The notes below the pieces were generated by a model that was not told the DNA's origin, did no database searches, and saw nothing but the letters and a program-made list of their open reading frames with translations. From contig NZ_LOWB01000076.1 in NCBI RefSeq assembly GCF_001522865.1, positions 89,293 through 153,292 of the forward strand: a DNA stretch of 64,000 bases, written 5' to 3'. Both the position numbers and the translations under genes were made by a program. The stretch is from Burkholderia sp. TSV86. GTDB lineage: Bacteria > Pseudomonadota > Gammaproteobacteria > Burkholderiales > Burkholderiaceae. Below are positions 18,739 to 27,847 of this stretch, piece by piece. The stretch's first letter is position 1. Each line of letters starts with the position of its first letter.

Positions 18739-20097
18739 TCAAGCAACATGCGGCGCGGCCGGATCGCGCCGGCGCGCAACGCCCGCGAGGCCGAGCACGA
18801 AGATCGCCGAGCCCAGCACCGGCACCGCGGCCGCGTGAAACAGCGCGTCGTGCGTCCAGCCCAGCGCGATCAACTGCCCGCCGACGAGCGGGCCGAGCAC
18901 CGAGCCGACGCGACCGATGCCCAGACTCCAGCCGATGCCCGTCGAGCGCAGCGACGTCGGGTAATAATGGCCCGCGAGCGCATTGACGGCCGGCTGTCCG
19001 CCGACGATGCAAAACCCACCGACGAATACCGCCGCGAGCAGCAACGGCAGCACGTGCGCGGCCGGGCCGATCAGGCCGACCGCGAGCGCGGCGCACGCGA
19101 AGCAGACGAACAGCACGCGCGCGAAGCCGTGCCGTTCGATCAACCAGCCGAGCGACAGCGTGCCCGCCACGCCGCCCGTCTGCAGCACCGTACCGACGAC
19201 CACGGCCGTCTCGTTCGCATAGCCCGCATCGCGGATCACGGTCGGCAGCCAATTCGATAAAAAATACAAGTCAATCAGATTCATGAAGCTGATCGCCCAC
19301 AACAGCAGCGTGACACCCGCGCGCCCCGCGCGAAACAGCTCGGCCACCGGCGCGCCGCGCGGCGCGGCTTCGCGCACCACGAGCGTCGTATCGGCGGCGA
19401 GCGGCAGTTGCGGCGCGAACCGCGCGAGCCATGCGCGCGCCGCCTGCTGCCGGCCGCGCAGCACGAGAAACTGCGGCGACTCGGGCAAACGCGCGGCCAT
19501 CGCCACTGCAAGCACGAGCGGCGCCGCGCCGCCGACGAAGAACACCGCGCGCCAGCCGAACGCGGGAATCAGCGCGGCGCTGACGAAGCCGCCCAATGCC
19601 GCGCCGAGCGTGAAGCCGCACGACACGATCATCATTCGCTTCACGCGATGCGCGGCCGGGCTGCATTCGCCGACGAGCGCCATCGCATTCGGCATGATGC
19701 AGCCGAGCCCCAGGCCCGTGACAAAGCGCAGCGCGATCAGCGCGGAAATCGTCGGCGCGAACGGCGTGGCGAGCATCGTCGCCGCGAAAAACAGCGTCGC
19801 GCCGATCAACACCGGCCGGCGGCCGATCCGGTCGGCCAGCACCGACAAGCCGAGCGCGCCGATCAGCATCCCGAACAGGCTCGCGCTGAACACGGGGCCG
19901 AGCGCCTGCCTCTGCACGCCCCACTCGGCGATCACGCTCGGCGCGACATAACCCATCGCCTGCGCGTCGAAGCCGTCGAGCACGAGGCTCAACCCGCACA
20001 GCGTAAGCAGCAGCGCGTGGAACGCGGGATGGTGCGTGTCGTCGATCACGCGCTCGACTTCGAGCACGCGCGCTGCCTTGAGCGCCCGCACGCTCAT
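18739..20097 (-). CDS. MFS aromatic acid:proton symporter
   Basis: A 452-residue carrier of the aromatic acid:H+ symporter family (PcaK/BenK/MhpT type). GLSLVLDGFDAQAMGYVAPSV in TM1 is the hallmark DGxDxxxxG motif, followed by GLSVLADRIGRRPVLI and the PESPQFLVLRGR loop between the halves. The predicted role is uptake of an aromatic acid that feeds the homogentisate pathway encoded around it; it corresponds in position to the transporter of a MhaABC-like set. Its start codon overlaps the stop of the small DUF2783 gene by four bases, and its stop lies directly before hmgA. Confidence 0.9.
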   Translation of the reverse strand: MSVRALKAARVLEVERVIDDTHHPAFHALLLTLCGLSLVLDGFDAQAMGYVAPSVIAEWGVQRQALGPVFSASLFGMLIGALGLSVLADRIGRRPVLIGATLFFAATMLATPFAPTISALIALRFVTGLGLGCIMPNAMALVGECSPAAHRVKRMMIVSCGFTLGAALGGFVSAALIPAFGWRAVFFVGGAAPLVLAVAMAARLPESPQFLVLRGRQQAARAWLARFAPQLPLAADTTLVVREAAPRGAPVAELFRAGRAGVTLLLWAISFMNLIDLYFLSNWLPTVIRDAGYANETAVVVGTVLQTGGVAGTLSLGWLIERHGFARVLFVCFACAALAVGLIGPAAHVLPLLLAAVFVGGFCIVGGQPAVNALAGHYYPTSLRSTGIGWSLGIGRVGSVLGPLVGGQLIALGWTHDALFHAAAVPVLGSAIFVLGLAGVARRRDPAAPHVA

Positions 20098-20330
20098 TGC
20101 GCTGCCCGCCCGGCAAGCGGCGGCACGGCGGCGGCGTGCGCGCCGCCGCGCGCGAGCGCCATCGCCTCGCGCAACACGTCGAGATCGCCAACCTGGTTGG
20201 CCAGCAGCAGGATCAGCTTCGCGTTGACGCGTTGGCTTTCGTCGTCGGACAGATCGCGGTGCATGTCGATCAGCGCTTCGTAGAACGCGTCCGGGTCCGC
20301 CAAACGCGGGCGGGTGTCGAGATGGCGCAT
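20094..20330 (-). CDS. DUF2783 small protein, possible hydroxylase coupling subunit
   Basis: A 78-residue protein of the DUF2783 type: DPDAFYEALIDMHRDLSDDESQRVNAKLILLLANQVGDLDVLREAMALA, followed by an Ala-rich tail. It lies between a flavin hydroxylase and an aromatic acid carrier, with an ATGA overlap to the latter. In the known Pseudomonas 3-hydroxyphenylacetate 6-hydroxylase, a small coupling protein (MhaB) of about this size partners a flavoprotein (MhaA). I infer the same role here from size and context; direct homology could not be tested. The start is the ATG at 20330, with a GGAGACA-type site upstream. Confidence 0.8.
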   Translation of the reverse strand: MRHLDTRPRLADPDAFYEALIDMHRDLSDDESQRVNAKLILLLANQVGDLDVLREAMALARGGAHAAAVPPLAGRAAQ

Positions 20331-20371
20331 CGGGTGTCTCCTGTCTCCATTGGTATGACGGGCCGGCATGC

Positions 20372-22033
20372 TCACGCGGCGCCGATCGCGCGCAGCAGCG
20401 CGGCGCGCACCGCGCGCGCATCCGCCGATCGCATGCGCGCGCACACGTGCTGATCCGGACGCAGCAGATAGAACGTACCGGGGCGCGCGTCGTAGCGCTG
20501 CGCGGCAAGCCCGTCGACGTCCTCGATCATGTCGACGCCCGGCACCGCGCGCCCCTGCGCGCTCGGCACGACGAGCACCGGCGCGATGGGCAGCGCTTGA
20601 TCGCGCGTCGACTCGACGAGCGCCTGCGCATCGTCGATCGTGCCGAACCAGAGGCCGGAGAAGCCGCGCCGCACATGCTGCAGCAGCCAGCCGGGCTCGC
20701 CGTGCGCGACAACCGGCGCATCGATCGCGACCTCGCCCGGCACCGGAGCGCCGTCGAACGTGTCGCCCGCGCGATCCGCGGTATTGAGCGGCGAATCGGC
20801 GAGCACCGCGGGCACCGATAGCCGCCCGCTATTGACGAGCCCGCGCGCGAACTCGCAATCGCGGGCCAGTTCGAGCGTAGCGTCGCGGAACGTGCGCGAC
20901 ACCGCGCACTTCGGCGTGATGAAATCGGTCGCGCGCGTCGAATGACGGATGTTCTCGTCGGCGGCGAATTCGCGCTCAGCCGCATAGGTGTCGAGCAGCG
21001 CATCGGGCGCGTATCCGCCCAGCACGAGCGCGAGCTTCCACGCGAGATTGTCGGCATCCTGCACGCCGCTATTCGCGCCGCGCGCGCCGAATGGCGACAC
21101 GCCGTGCGCCGCATCGCCCGCGAACAGCACGCGGCCGTGCCGGAAACTGTCCATCCGCTGGCAACGGAACGTATAAACGCTGACCCATTCGAGTTCGAAC
21201 TCGGCATCGGGGCCGAGCAACGCGCGCACGCGCGGGATTACACGCTCGGGCGCCTTCTCCGCGACCGGATCGACGTCCCAGCCGAGTTGGAAGTCGATCC
21301 GCCAGACGCCATCGGGCTGCCGATGCAGCAGCACCGACTGGTTGCGATGAAACGGCGGATCAAACCAGAACCAACGTTCGGCCGGAAACGGCGCGCTCAT
21401 CTTCACGTCGGCGATCAGGAAGCGGTCCTTGAACGTGCGGCCGCGGCTGTCGAGCCCCATCATCGCGCGCAGCGGGCTCTTCGAGCCGTCAGCCGCGATC
21501 ACGTATCGCGCGCGCAGCGTGCACGGGCCATCGGGCGTCTCGACCTCGAGCGCCACGTGATCGGCCGCCTGCCCGATGCCCGTCACGCGGTTCTTCCAGC
21601 GCAGATCGAGATTCGGCAGCTCGCTCGCACGCTCGGCCAGATAACCTTCGACGTAATATTGCTGCAGATTGACGAACGCGGGCCACTGGCATCCCGCATC
21701 CGGCAGCAGATCGAACGTGTAAATCAGTTCGTCGTGCAGGAACACCTTGCCGACGTTCCAGCCCACGCCCTTTTGCGCAATCCGCTCGCCGCAGCCGAGC
21801 CGGTCCAGAATTTCGAGCGTGCGCTTCGCAAAGCAGATCGCGCGCGAACCGGTCGCGAGCGTGTCGTCGTCGTCGAGCAGCACGACGGGCACGTCGCGCT
21901 GAGCCAGATCGATCGCCGCCGCCAGTCCGACCGGCCCCGCGCCGACCACCGCCACCGGATGCGGCGCGAGTGCGTCGGCGTATTCGGCGCGCGGCCGGCA
22001 GCCGAACTTCAGCGTCTGGTAATCGGTGCCCAT
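20372..22033 (-). CDS. FAD-dependent aromatic hydroxylase (MhaA/MhpA-like)
   Basis: A 553-residue flavoprotein monooxygenase of the PheA/TfdB/MhpA group. The FAD-binding GxGxxG is PVAVVGAGPVGLAAAIDLAQ near the N terminus, the middle DG motif is VIAADGSKSPLR, and the GD motif is RVLFAGDAAHGVSPFGARGANSGVQDADNLAWKL; a thioredoxin-like C-terminal domain follows. The start MGTDYQTLKFG is chosen 11 bp after the preceding gene's stop. The operon with hmgA and fahA suggests a ring hydroxylation that yields homogentisate, for example from 3-hydroxyphenylacetate; 4-hydroxyphenylacetate 1-hydroxylation is the alternative. Confidence 0.9.
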   Translation of the reverse strand: MGTDYQTLKFGCRPRAEYADALAPHPVAVVGAGPVGLAAAIDLAQRDVPVVLLDDDDTLATGSRAICFAKRTLEILDRLGCGERIAQKGVGWNVGKVFLHDELIYTFDLLPDAGCQWPAFVNLQQYYVEGYLAERASELPNLDLRWKNRVTGIGQAADHVALEVETPDGPCTLRARYVIAADGSKSPLRAMMGLDSRGRTFKDRFLIADVKMSAPFPAERWFWFDPPFHRNQSVLLHRQPDGVWRIDFQLGWDVDPVAEKAPERVIPRVRALLGPDAEFELEWVSVYTFRCQRMDSFRHGRVLFAGDAAHGVSPFGARGANSGVQDADNLAWKLALVLGGYAPDALLDTYAAEREFAADENIRHSTRATDFITPKCAVSRTFRDATLELARDCEFARGLVNSGRLSVPAVLADSPLNTADRAGDTFDGAPVPGEVAIDAPVVAHGEPGWLLQHVRRGFSGLWFGTIDDAQALVESTRDQALPIAPVLVVPSAQGRAVPGVDMIEDVDGLAAQRYDARPGTFYLLRPDQHVCARMRSADARAVRAALLRAIGAA

Positions 22034-22044
22034 GGTCGCCGCGC

Positions 22045-23001
22045 TCAGCCTTCGAGGGTTTGCCACATGTCCTTGTCGCGCTCGGCCGTCCAGATCCGCG
22101 GGTGCGGATATTGGGTCGCCTCGTCGAACGCACGTGTCACGTCAAACGGCATGCAGTGATCGAAAATCACCCATTCGCCGAATTTCGGCTTCAGCGCCGC
22201 GTAGGTTTCCTTGTACAGCGCGTTCAGATCCTTGCCCGCCGCCGCGCCCGCCTTCACGCTCGCGTACAGCTCGCTGACGAACGCGCGTGTGCCGGCCAGC
22301 CCGAGGGCGACCTCCTGCGATGTCTTCAGCGCCGCGCCGCGGCCCGGCACGAGCTTCTCCGGCTTGAGCGCCGCGATCGCGTCAAGCGTATGCGGCCAGT
22401 CCTCGAAGTACGCGTCGCCCGCATACGGCGTTGCGCCGTATTCGACGAGATCGCCCGACAGCAGCACTTTCTCCTGCGGCAGCCATACGACCGTGTCGCC
22501 CTTCGTGTGCCCGCGGCCCAACTGCAGGATCTTCACTTCGAGCTTGCCGAGCCAAAGCGTCATCTCGCCTTTGAACGTCAGCGTCGGCCACGTCAGGCCC
22601 GGCACCGATTCGACCGAGCGGAACAGCCGCGGAAAGCGCTCGATCTCGCTTTTCATGTCGGCCGCGCCGCGCTCGACGATCAGGTCATAGGTGTCCTGGC
22701 TCGCGATCACGTGATCGGCGCCATACGCCGACGCGCCCAACACCCGCACCGCGTGGTAGTGCGTGAGCAGCACGTACTTGATCGGTTTGTCGGTGATTTC
22801 GCGAATGCGGCGGATCACGTCCTGCGCCATCACGGGGGTCGCCTGCGTGTCGGCCACGAGCACCGCATCGTCGCCGACGATGATCCCGGTGTTCGGATCG
22901 CCTTCGGCGGTGTAAGCGTAGGCATGCTCGGACAGGCGCTCGAACGTCACCTGCTTGTCAGTCAGATCCGCCTGCGAGGCGAATGTCTTGTCACCGGCCA
23001 T
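22045..23001 (-). CDS. MBL-fold metallo-hydrolase with altered HxHxDH motif
   Basis: A 318-residue metallo-beta-lactamase-fold protein. The place of the usual HxHxDH is LLTHYHAVRVLGAS (H81, H83, then V-R instead of D-H), followed by GRGHTKGDTVVW (H165), SGDLVEYG (D184) and FDHCMPFD. Loss of the second-metal ligands suggests one metal or a different chemistry. It is the first gene of the operon leading to hmgA-fahA, with an excellent AAGGAG site seven bases before the ATG. A hydrolase acting on a thioester or lactone intermediate is one possibility. No signal peptide is seen. Confidence 0.85.
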   Translation of the reverse strand: MAGDKTFASQADLTDKQVTFERLSEHAYAYTAEGDPNTGIIVGDDAVLVADTQATPVMAQDVIRRIREITDKPIKYVLLTHYHAVRVLGASAYGADHVIASQDTYDLIVERGAADMKSEIERFPRLFRSVESVPGLTWPTLTFKGEMTLWLGKLEVKILQLGRGHTKGDTVVWLPQEKVLLSGDLVEYGATPYAGDAYFEDWPHTLDAIAALKPEKLVPGRGAALKTSQEVALGLAGTRAFVSELYASVKAGAAAGKDLNALYKETYAALKPKFGEWVIFDHCMPFDVTRAFDEATQYPHPRIWTAERDKDMWQTLEG

Positions 23002-23264
23002 CTTTTTCTCCTTGCTCCGCTCGGCAAGAGCGCCGCTCCGATCCATCGTGCGCAGGACCGCACGCCCGGTTTCCCGACGGGCGGCCCACTGATTACGAAT
23101 AGTACAATCGATTTCTTTTAGTAAAATTAACGTATACCCTGAATGGTCCCCGTCCAGGCCCGATATCGATATGAGCAAATCGCGCAACCAATCAGGCGCG
23201 GCGCTGCTACTATCATTCGTATAGACGGCGGCCGATTCGGCCGCCTTTCTTCCATCCGGAGTCC

Positions 23265-24077
23265 ATGGTTCCGCCCACCATTGCCGAACTCGTCGCCCGC
23301 GCGGGCAAGCTGCCGTTTCTGCGCGAGCACCTCGCGCTCGACGACGACGCGCGCGGCGCGCACGCGTATGCGCATCTGCGCGATGCGCGTCTCGAAAGCG
23401 CGTATGAGCCGATTTACGACGTGTCGATGCCGGGCGCGCCACAATCGGCATCGCTCACCGACGCGATCGAGCGTTACGGCGACGAGCTGGGCTTTCAGGC
23501 CATTACGCAGGTGGGCGGCGCGCCGTTCGATCCGTTCGACGCGGTGGCCGACGATCAGTCGCTCGTCGCGCTCGACCGGCTCGCGCGCAGCTTGCATGCG
23601 ATCAACTTCTTCGGCGCGCAGCGGCATGGGCTGCTGTTCCTGCGCGTGCACGAACGGCTGCTAAAAAGCGTCAAGTACGACCACGGCAAGCATTTCTCGA
23701 GCGTGCTCGAGAGTTTCGGCCTGAGCCCCGAGCGCATCGTGATCGAGCTGCCGGCCGCGGCCGTCGCACACAAGACCTTTCTCGGCTATCTGACGAAGAG
23801 CTATCAGCACTACGGATTCAAGGTCGCGGACAAGCTGCCCGATCCGGGCCGCATTCTCGCCGTCGAATCGGAGATGGCTCGCCCCGACTACATCAAAATG
23901 GACGCGTCTGCCGCGCTGCGCGAAGGCATGGTGAAGGCGCTCGTCGGCTACGCGCAGCGCGTGCACATTCCGCTCATCTTCGATCATGTCGTCGATGAAA
24001 CGCAGTTCGAGCTGTTGCGCCAATATGATGTGCGGCTCGTGCAAGGGCCAGTGTTCTCGCACCCGGCTGCGGTGTGA
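23265..24077 (+). CDS. degenerate EAL-domain protein
   Basis: A 270-residue protein whose whole length aligns by eye with the EAL c-di-GMP phosphodiesterase fold: SAYEPIYD (45-52), GFQAITQVGG where EAL should be (76-85), FLRVHERLL (125-133), IVIELPAAA (158-166), PDYIKMDASAA (207-217), IFDHVVDETQFELLR (238-252) and QGPVFSHPA (260-268). The catalytic EAL glutamate is Gln and the Asn-containing strand has His, so hydrolysis is unlikely. It may bind a ligand or another protein instead. It is a single gene with GGAG just before its ATG. Confidence 0.75.
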   Translation: MVPPTIAELVARAGKLPFLREHLALDDDARGAHAYAHLRDARLESAYEPIYDVSMPGAPQSASLTDAIERYGDELGFQAITQVGGAPFDPFDAVADDQSLVALDRLARSLHAINFFGAQRHGLLFLRVHERLLKSVKYDHGKHFSSVLESFGLSPERIVIELPAAAVAHKTFLGYLTKSYQHYGFKVADKLPDPGRILAVESEMARPDYIKMDASAALREGMVKALVGYAQRVHIPLIFDHVVDETQFELLRQYDVRLVQGPVFSHPAAV

Positions 24078-24127
24078 AAAAGCGGAAGAACGGGCGGCGG
24101 GCGCGGCCGGACGCCTCGCGCCGCGCA

Positions 24128-24541
24128 TCAGTCACCGCCGTCGTCGAACACCGGCGGGCCGCCCGCCACGTCCAGCCCCGGCACACGGTTTGCATACCAG
24201 GTGTGCGCGCCTGGACGAGTCCGTGACGGATCGTCGAGCGTCGCGTAATTGAATTCGACCGTCTCGGGCGCATCCGGCCGCCGATATTCGAGCTGCGCGC
24301 CGCATTGCACGCAGAAGCGCCGCTCGGCCCACGCGCTCGACGCATACACGCGCGGCTCGCCCTTCACATATTCGAAGGCGCCGATCAGCACCAATGCCCG
24401 CGCAAGCACGGCGGCGCCTGTCGTCCGCTGACATAGCCGGCAGTGGCAAAAGCCGGCGCTCGCGGGCTCGACGGTGATCCGATAGCGAATCGCGCCACAT
24501 GCGCAACCGCCCGTCGCGGTTCGAAACTCGGCATCATCGAT
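24128..24541 (-). CDS. GFA-family protein without a normal start codon
   Basis: About 137 codons encode a glutathione-dependent formaldehyde-activating (GFA, CENP-V-like) zinc protein: GGCACGAIRYRI, GFCHCRLCQRTTGAAV and RRFCVQCGAQLEYRRP give the paired CxC and CxxC zinc ligands. The puzzle is the 5' end. A good GGAG is followed by tandem ATG codons at 24537-24532, but these are in another frame; the correct frame has no ATG, GTG or TTG near it. Either a one-base deletion has hit the N terminus or a rare codon is used. The coordinates mark the in-frame segment after GGAG. Confidence 0.65.
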   Translation of the reverse strand: MDDAEFRTATGGCACGAIRYRITVEPASAGFCHCRLCQRTTGAAVLARALVLIGAFEYVKGEPRVYASSAWAERRFCVQCGAQLEYRRPDAPETVEFNYATLDDPSRTRPGAHTWYANRVPGLDVAGGPPVFDDGGD

Positions 24542-24872
24542 CTCCTGCGCACATATTTTGCTGCGGCGATCGCGCCGCAATAGGACTGCGGCGCCCGGAT
24601 CACAATCGATTTCAGACGACGGGCACCGCCAGCGGACGTAACCGGCAACCGGAATGCGCACCGGCGCGACGCGGCACTGCGCGATCCGACGCGTCAACCG
24701 ACAGCCCGAGTTCACGCGCAATGACGCATGCATAAGACGGCCCAAATAAGGCGGCGCAACGCGGCTGACGCGGCACTGTCGACACCAACACCACCCCGCA
24801 AACGCGCGGCCAACCCACGCGCGCCATCCGCCCGGCGCAAGCCGCCGCCTCGCACCGCAAACGGCCGGCCCG
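24542..24872. other. intergenic region, nothing recognised
   Basis: About 330 bp between the GFA-type gene and the IclR gene, both on the minus strand. Long GC-rich frames cross it on both strands but none has a family signature or ribosome site. No convincing terminator or promoter could be picked out by eye. Confidence 0.4.
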
Positions 24873-25664
24873 CTATGCGGTGGGCCCGAGCCGCTTCGCA
24901 AGCGCCTTCAACTTCGGCCCGATCCGGTCGCGAAACACGTCCTCGCCCATCGACGAAGCCGGCCCGCTGCAACTCAGGATCAGCCAGCGCCCTTCGCGCG
25001 GTTCGCGAAACGGCACCGCGACCGCATTCACATCTGCGTGCCAGTCGCGAAACGAATAGCAGCAGCCTTGCGCGGCAAACGCATCGACCGCGCGCTGCGC
25101 CGTCTCGACGAGCGCGCCCGCCGCCCGCCCCTTGCCCGCCGCCTTGCGCAGCTCGGCGAACAGCGCCGCGCGCGAATCGGGCGGCTGTACAGCGAGATAC
25201 GCCCGGCCCATCGAACTCGTCAGCATCGACAATCGCGAACCCGACGCAAGCCCGAGCGTCAACGCCGTCTCGCTGCGGATCGTCTCCAGATAGATCATGT
25301 CGAGACCGTCGCGGCACCCGAGCGACACGGCCGCGCCAATCTCGCGCGCAAGCGCCTGCATGTGCGGCCGCGCGAGCGCGAGCGTATCCGAGCCCGCGAG
25401 CAGCGCATAGCCGAGCGACAGTACGCCCGCGTCGAGCGCATATTTGCCGAGCGTGTCGTCGTAGCGCAAATAACCGAGTACGGTAAGGGTATAGGCGAGC
25501 CGGTTGACGGTCGCCTTCGGCAGGCCGGTACGCTCGACGAAATCGCGATTGCCGAGCATCGTCTCGCCCGGCCGGAACGCGCGCAGCAGGTCGAGCCCGC
25601 GCGCAAGCGCGACGACGAACTTGCGCGCATCGAGCACACCGTCATCGATGGTCGGGACATGCAT
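24873..25664 (-). CDS. IclR-family transcriptional regulator
   Basis: A 263-residue IclR-type regulator. The N-terminal winged helix is FVVALARGLDLLRAFRPGE, ERTGLPKATVNRLAYTLTVLGYL, and the C-terminal effector domain has GAAVSLGCRDGLDMIYLETIRS and SSMGRAYLA. The start is taken at MHVPTIDDG; an upstream ATG would add a poorly conserved 24 residues. It diverges from gcdH over 76 bp, so it probably controls glutaryl-CoA degradation, perhaps with an acyl-CoA or glutarate effector. Confidence 0.92.
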   Translation of the reverse strand: MHVPTIDDGVLDARKFVVALARGLDLLRAFRPGETMLGNRDFVERTGLPKATVNRLAYTLTVLGYLRYDDTLGKYALDAGVLSLGYALLAGSDTLALARPHMQALAREIGAAVSLGCRDGLDMIYLETIRSETALTLGLASGSRLSMLTSSMGRAYLAVQPPDSRAALFAELRKAAGKGRAAGALVETAQRAVDAFAAQGCCYSFRDWHADVNAVAVPFREPREGRWLILSCSGPASSMGEDVFRDRIGPKLKALAKRLGPTA

Positions 25665-25698
25665 GCGATGGTACACTGAGGCCGAAATGCAAAACATT

Positions 25699-25715
25699 GT
25701 TCCGCACAGCAGAAC
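25699..25715. promoter_or_regulatory. candidate IclR operator GTTCCG-N5-CAGAAC
   Basis: A 17-bp imperfect palindrome lies midway between the divergent iclR-type and gcdH genes, 25 bp before the gcdH start. Five of six arm positions pair. The size and spacing suit an IclR dimer. Function is inferred from position only. Confidence 0.4.
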
Positions 25716-25740
25716 TTCCGTCAAGTGAGGAGACATCGCG

Positions 25741-26928
25741 ATGGCCGCTGCAAGCTTTCATTGGGACGATCCGCTGCTGCTCGATCAGCAGCTCACCGGC
25801 GACGAGCGGATGGTCCGCGACGCCGCGAGCGCCTACGCGCAACGCAAGCTCGCGCCGCGTGTGACCGACGCGTTCCGCCACGAAACCACCGACGCGACGA
25901 TCTTTCGCGAAATGGGCGAGCTGGGCCTGCTCGGCCCGACGATCCCCGAGCAGTACGGCGGCCCCGGCCTCAACTACGTGAGTTACGGACTGATCGCGCG
26001 CGAGATCGAGCGCATCGACTCGGGGTATCGCTCGATGATGTCGGTTCAGTCGTCGCTCGTGATGGTGCCGATCCACGAATTCGGCTCCGACGCGCAAAAG
26101 GACAAATACCTGCCGAAGCTCGCGACGGGCGAATGGATAGGCTGCTTCGGCCTCACCGAGCCGAACCACGGCTCCGATCCGGGCAGCATGGTGACGCGTG
26201 CGACGAAAGTGCCAGGCGGCTATTCACTGTCCGGCGCGAAGATGTGGATCACGAACGCGCCGATCGCCGACGTGTTCGTCGTCTGGGCGAAACTCGACGA
26301 AGACGGCCGCGACGCGATCCACGGCTTCATTCTAGAGAAGGGCTGGAAGGGTCTCACCGCGCCCGCGATCCACGGCAAGGTGGGCCTGCGCGCGTCGATC
26401 ACGGGCGAGATCGTGCTCGATGAAGTGTTCGTGCCGGAAGAGAACCGGCTACCGCACGTCAGCGGCCTGCGCGGCCCGTTCACGTGCCTGAACTCGGCGC
26501 GCTACGGCATCGCGTGGGGCGCGCTCGGCGCGGCCGAGTCGTGCTGGCACACCGCGCGCCAGTACGTGCTCGATCGGCATCAATTCGGCCGCCCGCTCGC
26601 CGCCAATCAATTGATTCAGAAAAAACTCGCCGACATGCAGACCGAAATCACCCTCGGCCTGCAAGGGGTGCTGCGTCTCGGACGAATGAAGGACGAAGGC
26701 ACGGCCGCCGTCGAGATCACGTCGATCATGAAGCGCAACTCGTGCGGCAAGGCCCTCGACATTGCCCGGCTCGCGCGCGACATGCTGGGCGGCAACGGCA
26801 TTTCCGACGAGTTCGGCGTCGCGCGGCATCTGGTCAATCTCGAGGTGGTGAACACCTACGAGGGAACGCATGACATCCACGCGCTGATCCTCGGCCGCGC
26901 GCAAACCGGCATTCAAGCATTCTTCTGA
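25741..26928 (+). CDS. gcdH: glutaryl-CoA dehydrogenase
   Basis: A 395-residue acyl-CoA dehydrogenase that oxidises and decarboxylates glutaryl-CoA to crotonyl-CoA in lysine and tryptophan breakdown. Signatures: [17 protein letters not shown] (FAD/substrate loop), [18 protein letters not shown], and the C-terminal [23 protein letters not shown] with the catalytic Glu; the [16 protein letters not shown] wording is specific to GcdH. The ATG at 25741 has GAGGAGACATCGCG before it. It is transcribed away from an IclR regulator. Confidence 0.97.
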   Translation: MAAASFHWDDPLLLDQQLTGDERMVRDAASAYAQRKLAPRVTDAFRHETTDATIFREMGELGLLGPTIPEQYGGPGLNYVSYGLIAREIERIDSGYRSMMSVQSSLVMVPIHEFGSDAQKDKYLPKLATGEWIGCFGLTEPNHGSDPGSMVTRATKVPGGYSLSGAKMWITNAPIADVFVVWAKLDEDGRDAIHGFILEKGWKGLTAPAIHGKVGLRASITGEIVLDEVFVPEENRLPHVSGLRGPFTCLNSARYGIAWGALGAAESCWHTARQYVLDRHQFGRPLAANQLIQKKLADMQTEITLGLQGVLRLGRMKDEGTAAVEITSIMKRNSCGKALDIARLARDMLGGNGISDEFGVARHLVNLEVVNTYEGTHDIHALILGRAQTGIQAFF

Positions 26929-27128
26929 GCGGCTCGCGGCCCGCTTCGATAACGGCCGCGCAACGCGCCGACTTGGCCGGGGCCCGCCCCGAACGGCTTC
27001 GGGTGCAGCCAAGCGCCGCTCGCCCACACGGGTCACGCGCCTGCTTCATGGCTTCACGGATTGGGTTCGAGCCCCGCTCCACCGCCCGTCGCACGAGCGG
27101 CATCGAAACCGCCGCTCGCTTTGCCAAC

Positions 27129-27160
27129 AAAAAGCCCCGGCCAGCAGCGCCAGGGCTTTT
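27129..27160. terminator. bidirectional intrinsic terminator
   Basis: AAAAAGCCC on the left and GGGCTTTT on the right flank a GC-rich core, giving a stem with A run and T run on opposite sides. It can stop the gcdH transcript (plus) and the peroxiredoxin transcript (minus), which converge here. The remaining sequence between 26929 and 27208 shows nothing else. Confidence 0.75.
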
Positions 27161-27208
27161 CGTCAGACGACAATCACGCCATGCCAAACCACACACGGCG
27201 CGCGCCGG

Positions 27209-27847
27209 TCATTTGTTCGGTTGCGGCGTCAGACGCAGATACGGGCGCACCGCGTTGAAGCCTTTCGGGAAGCGCTGCTTCAGTTCTTCCGGGTCCTGCA
27301 GCGACGGCACGATCACGACATCGTCGCCATCCTTCCAGTTGCCGGGCGTCGCGACTTTGTAGTTGTCGGTCAATTGCAGCGAATCGATCACGCGCAGCAC
27401 TTCGTCGAAATTGCGGCCCGTGCTCGCCGGGTACGTGATGATGAGGCGCACTTTCTTGTTCGGATCGATCACGAACAACGAGCGCACGGTCAGCGTTTCG
27501 TTCGCGTTCGGATGGATCATGTCATAGAGCTGCGACACCTTACGGTCGGCGTCGGCGATGATCGGGAAACCGACGCTCGTGGCCTGCGTCTCGTTGATAT
27601 CGTCGATCCAGCCCTTGTGCGACTCGACGCTGTCGACCGACAGCGCAATCACCTTGACGTTGCGCTTGTCGAATTCGCCCTTGAGCTTCGCGGTCAATCC
27701 AAGCTCCGTCGTGCAAACGGGCGTGTAGTCGGCGGGATGCGAGAAAAGCACGCCCCAACTATTGCCGAGCCACTCATGGAATTTGATGCGGCCGAGACTC
27801 GAATCCTGTTCGAAATCCGGCGCGAGGTCACCAAGACGCAGACTCAT
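27209..27847 (-). CDS. 1-Cys peroxiredoxin (Prx6-like)
   Basis: A 212-residue thiol peroxidase that reduces peroxides, of the 1-Cys Prx6/AhpC-TSA group. The peroxidatic cysteine is C45 in HPADYTPVCTTELG, and the protein includes the long C-terminal arm typical of Prx6 (GRNFDEVLRVIDSLQLTD, then KDGDDVVIVPS). No resolving Cys pair is apparent. The start MSLRLGDLAPDFE is supported by AAGGAG eight bases upstream. It is a single gene ending at a shared terminator. Confidence 0.94.
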   Translation of the reverse strand: MSLRLGDLAPDFEQDSSLGRIKFHEWLGNSWGVLFSHPADYTPVCTTELGLTAKLKGEFDKRNVKVIALSVDSVESHKGWIDDINETQATSVGFPIIADADRKVSQLYDMIHPNANETLTVRSLFVIDPNKKVRLIITYPASTGRNFDEVLRVIDSLQLTDNYKVATPGNWKDGDDVVIVPSLQDPEELKQRFPKGFNAVRPYLRLTPQPNK

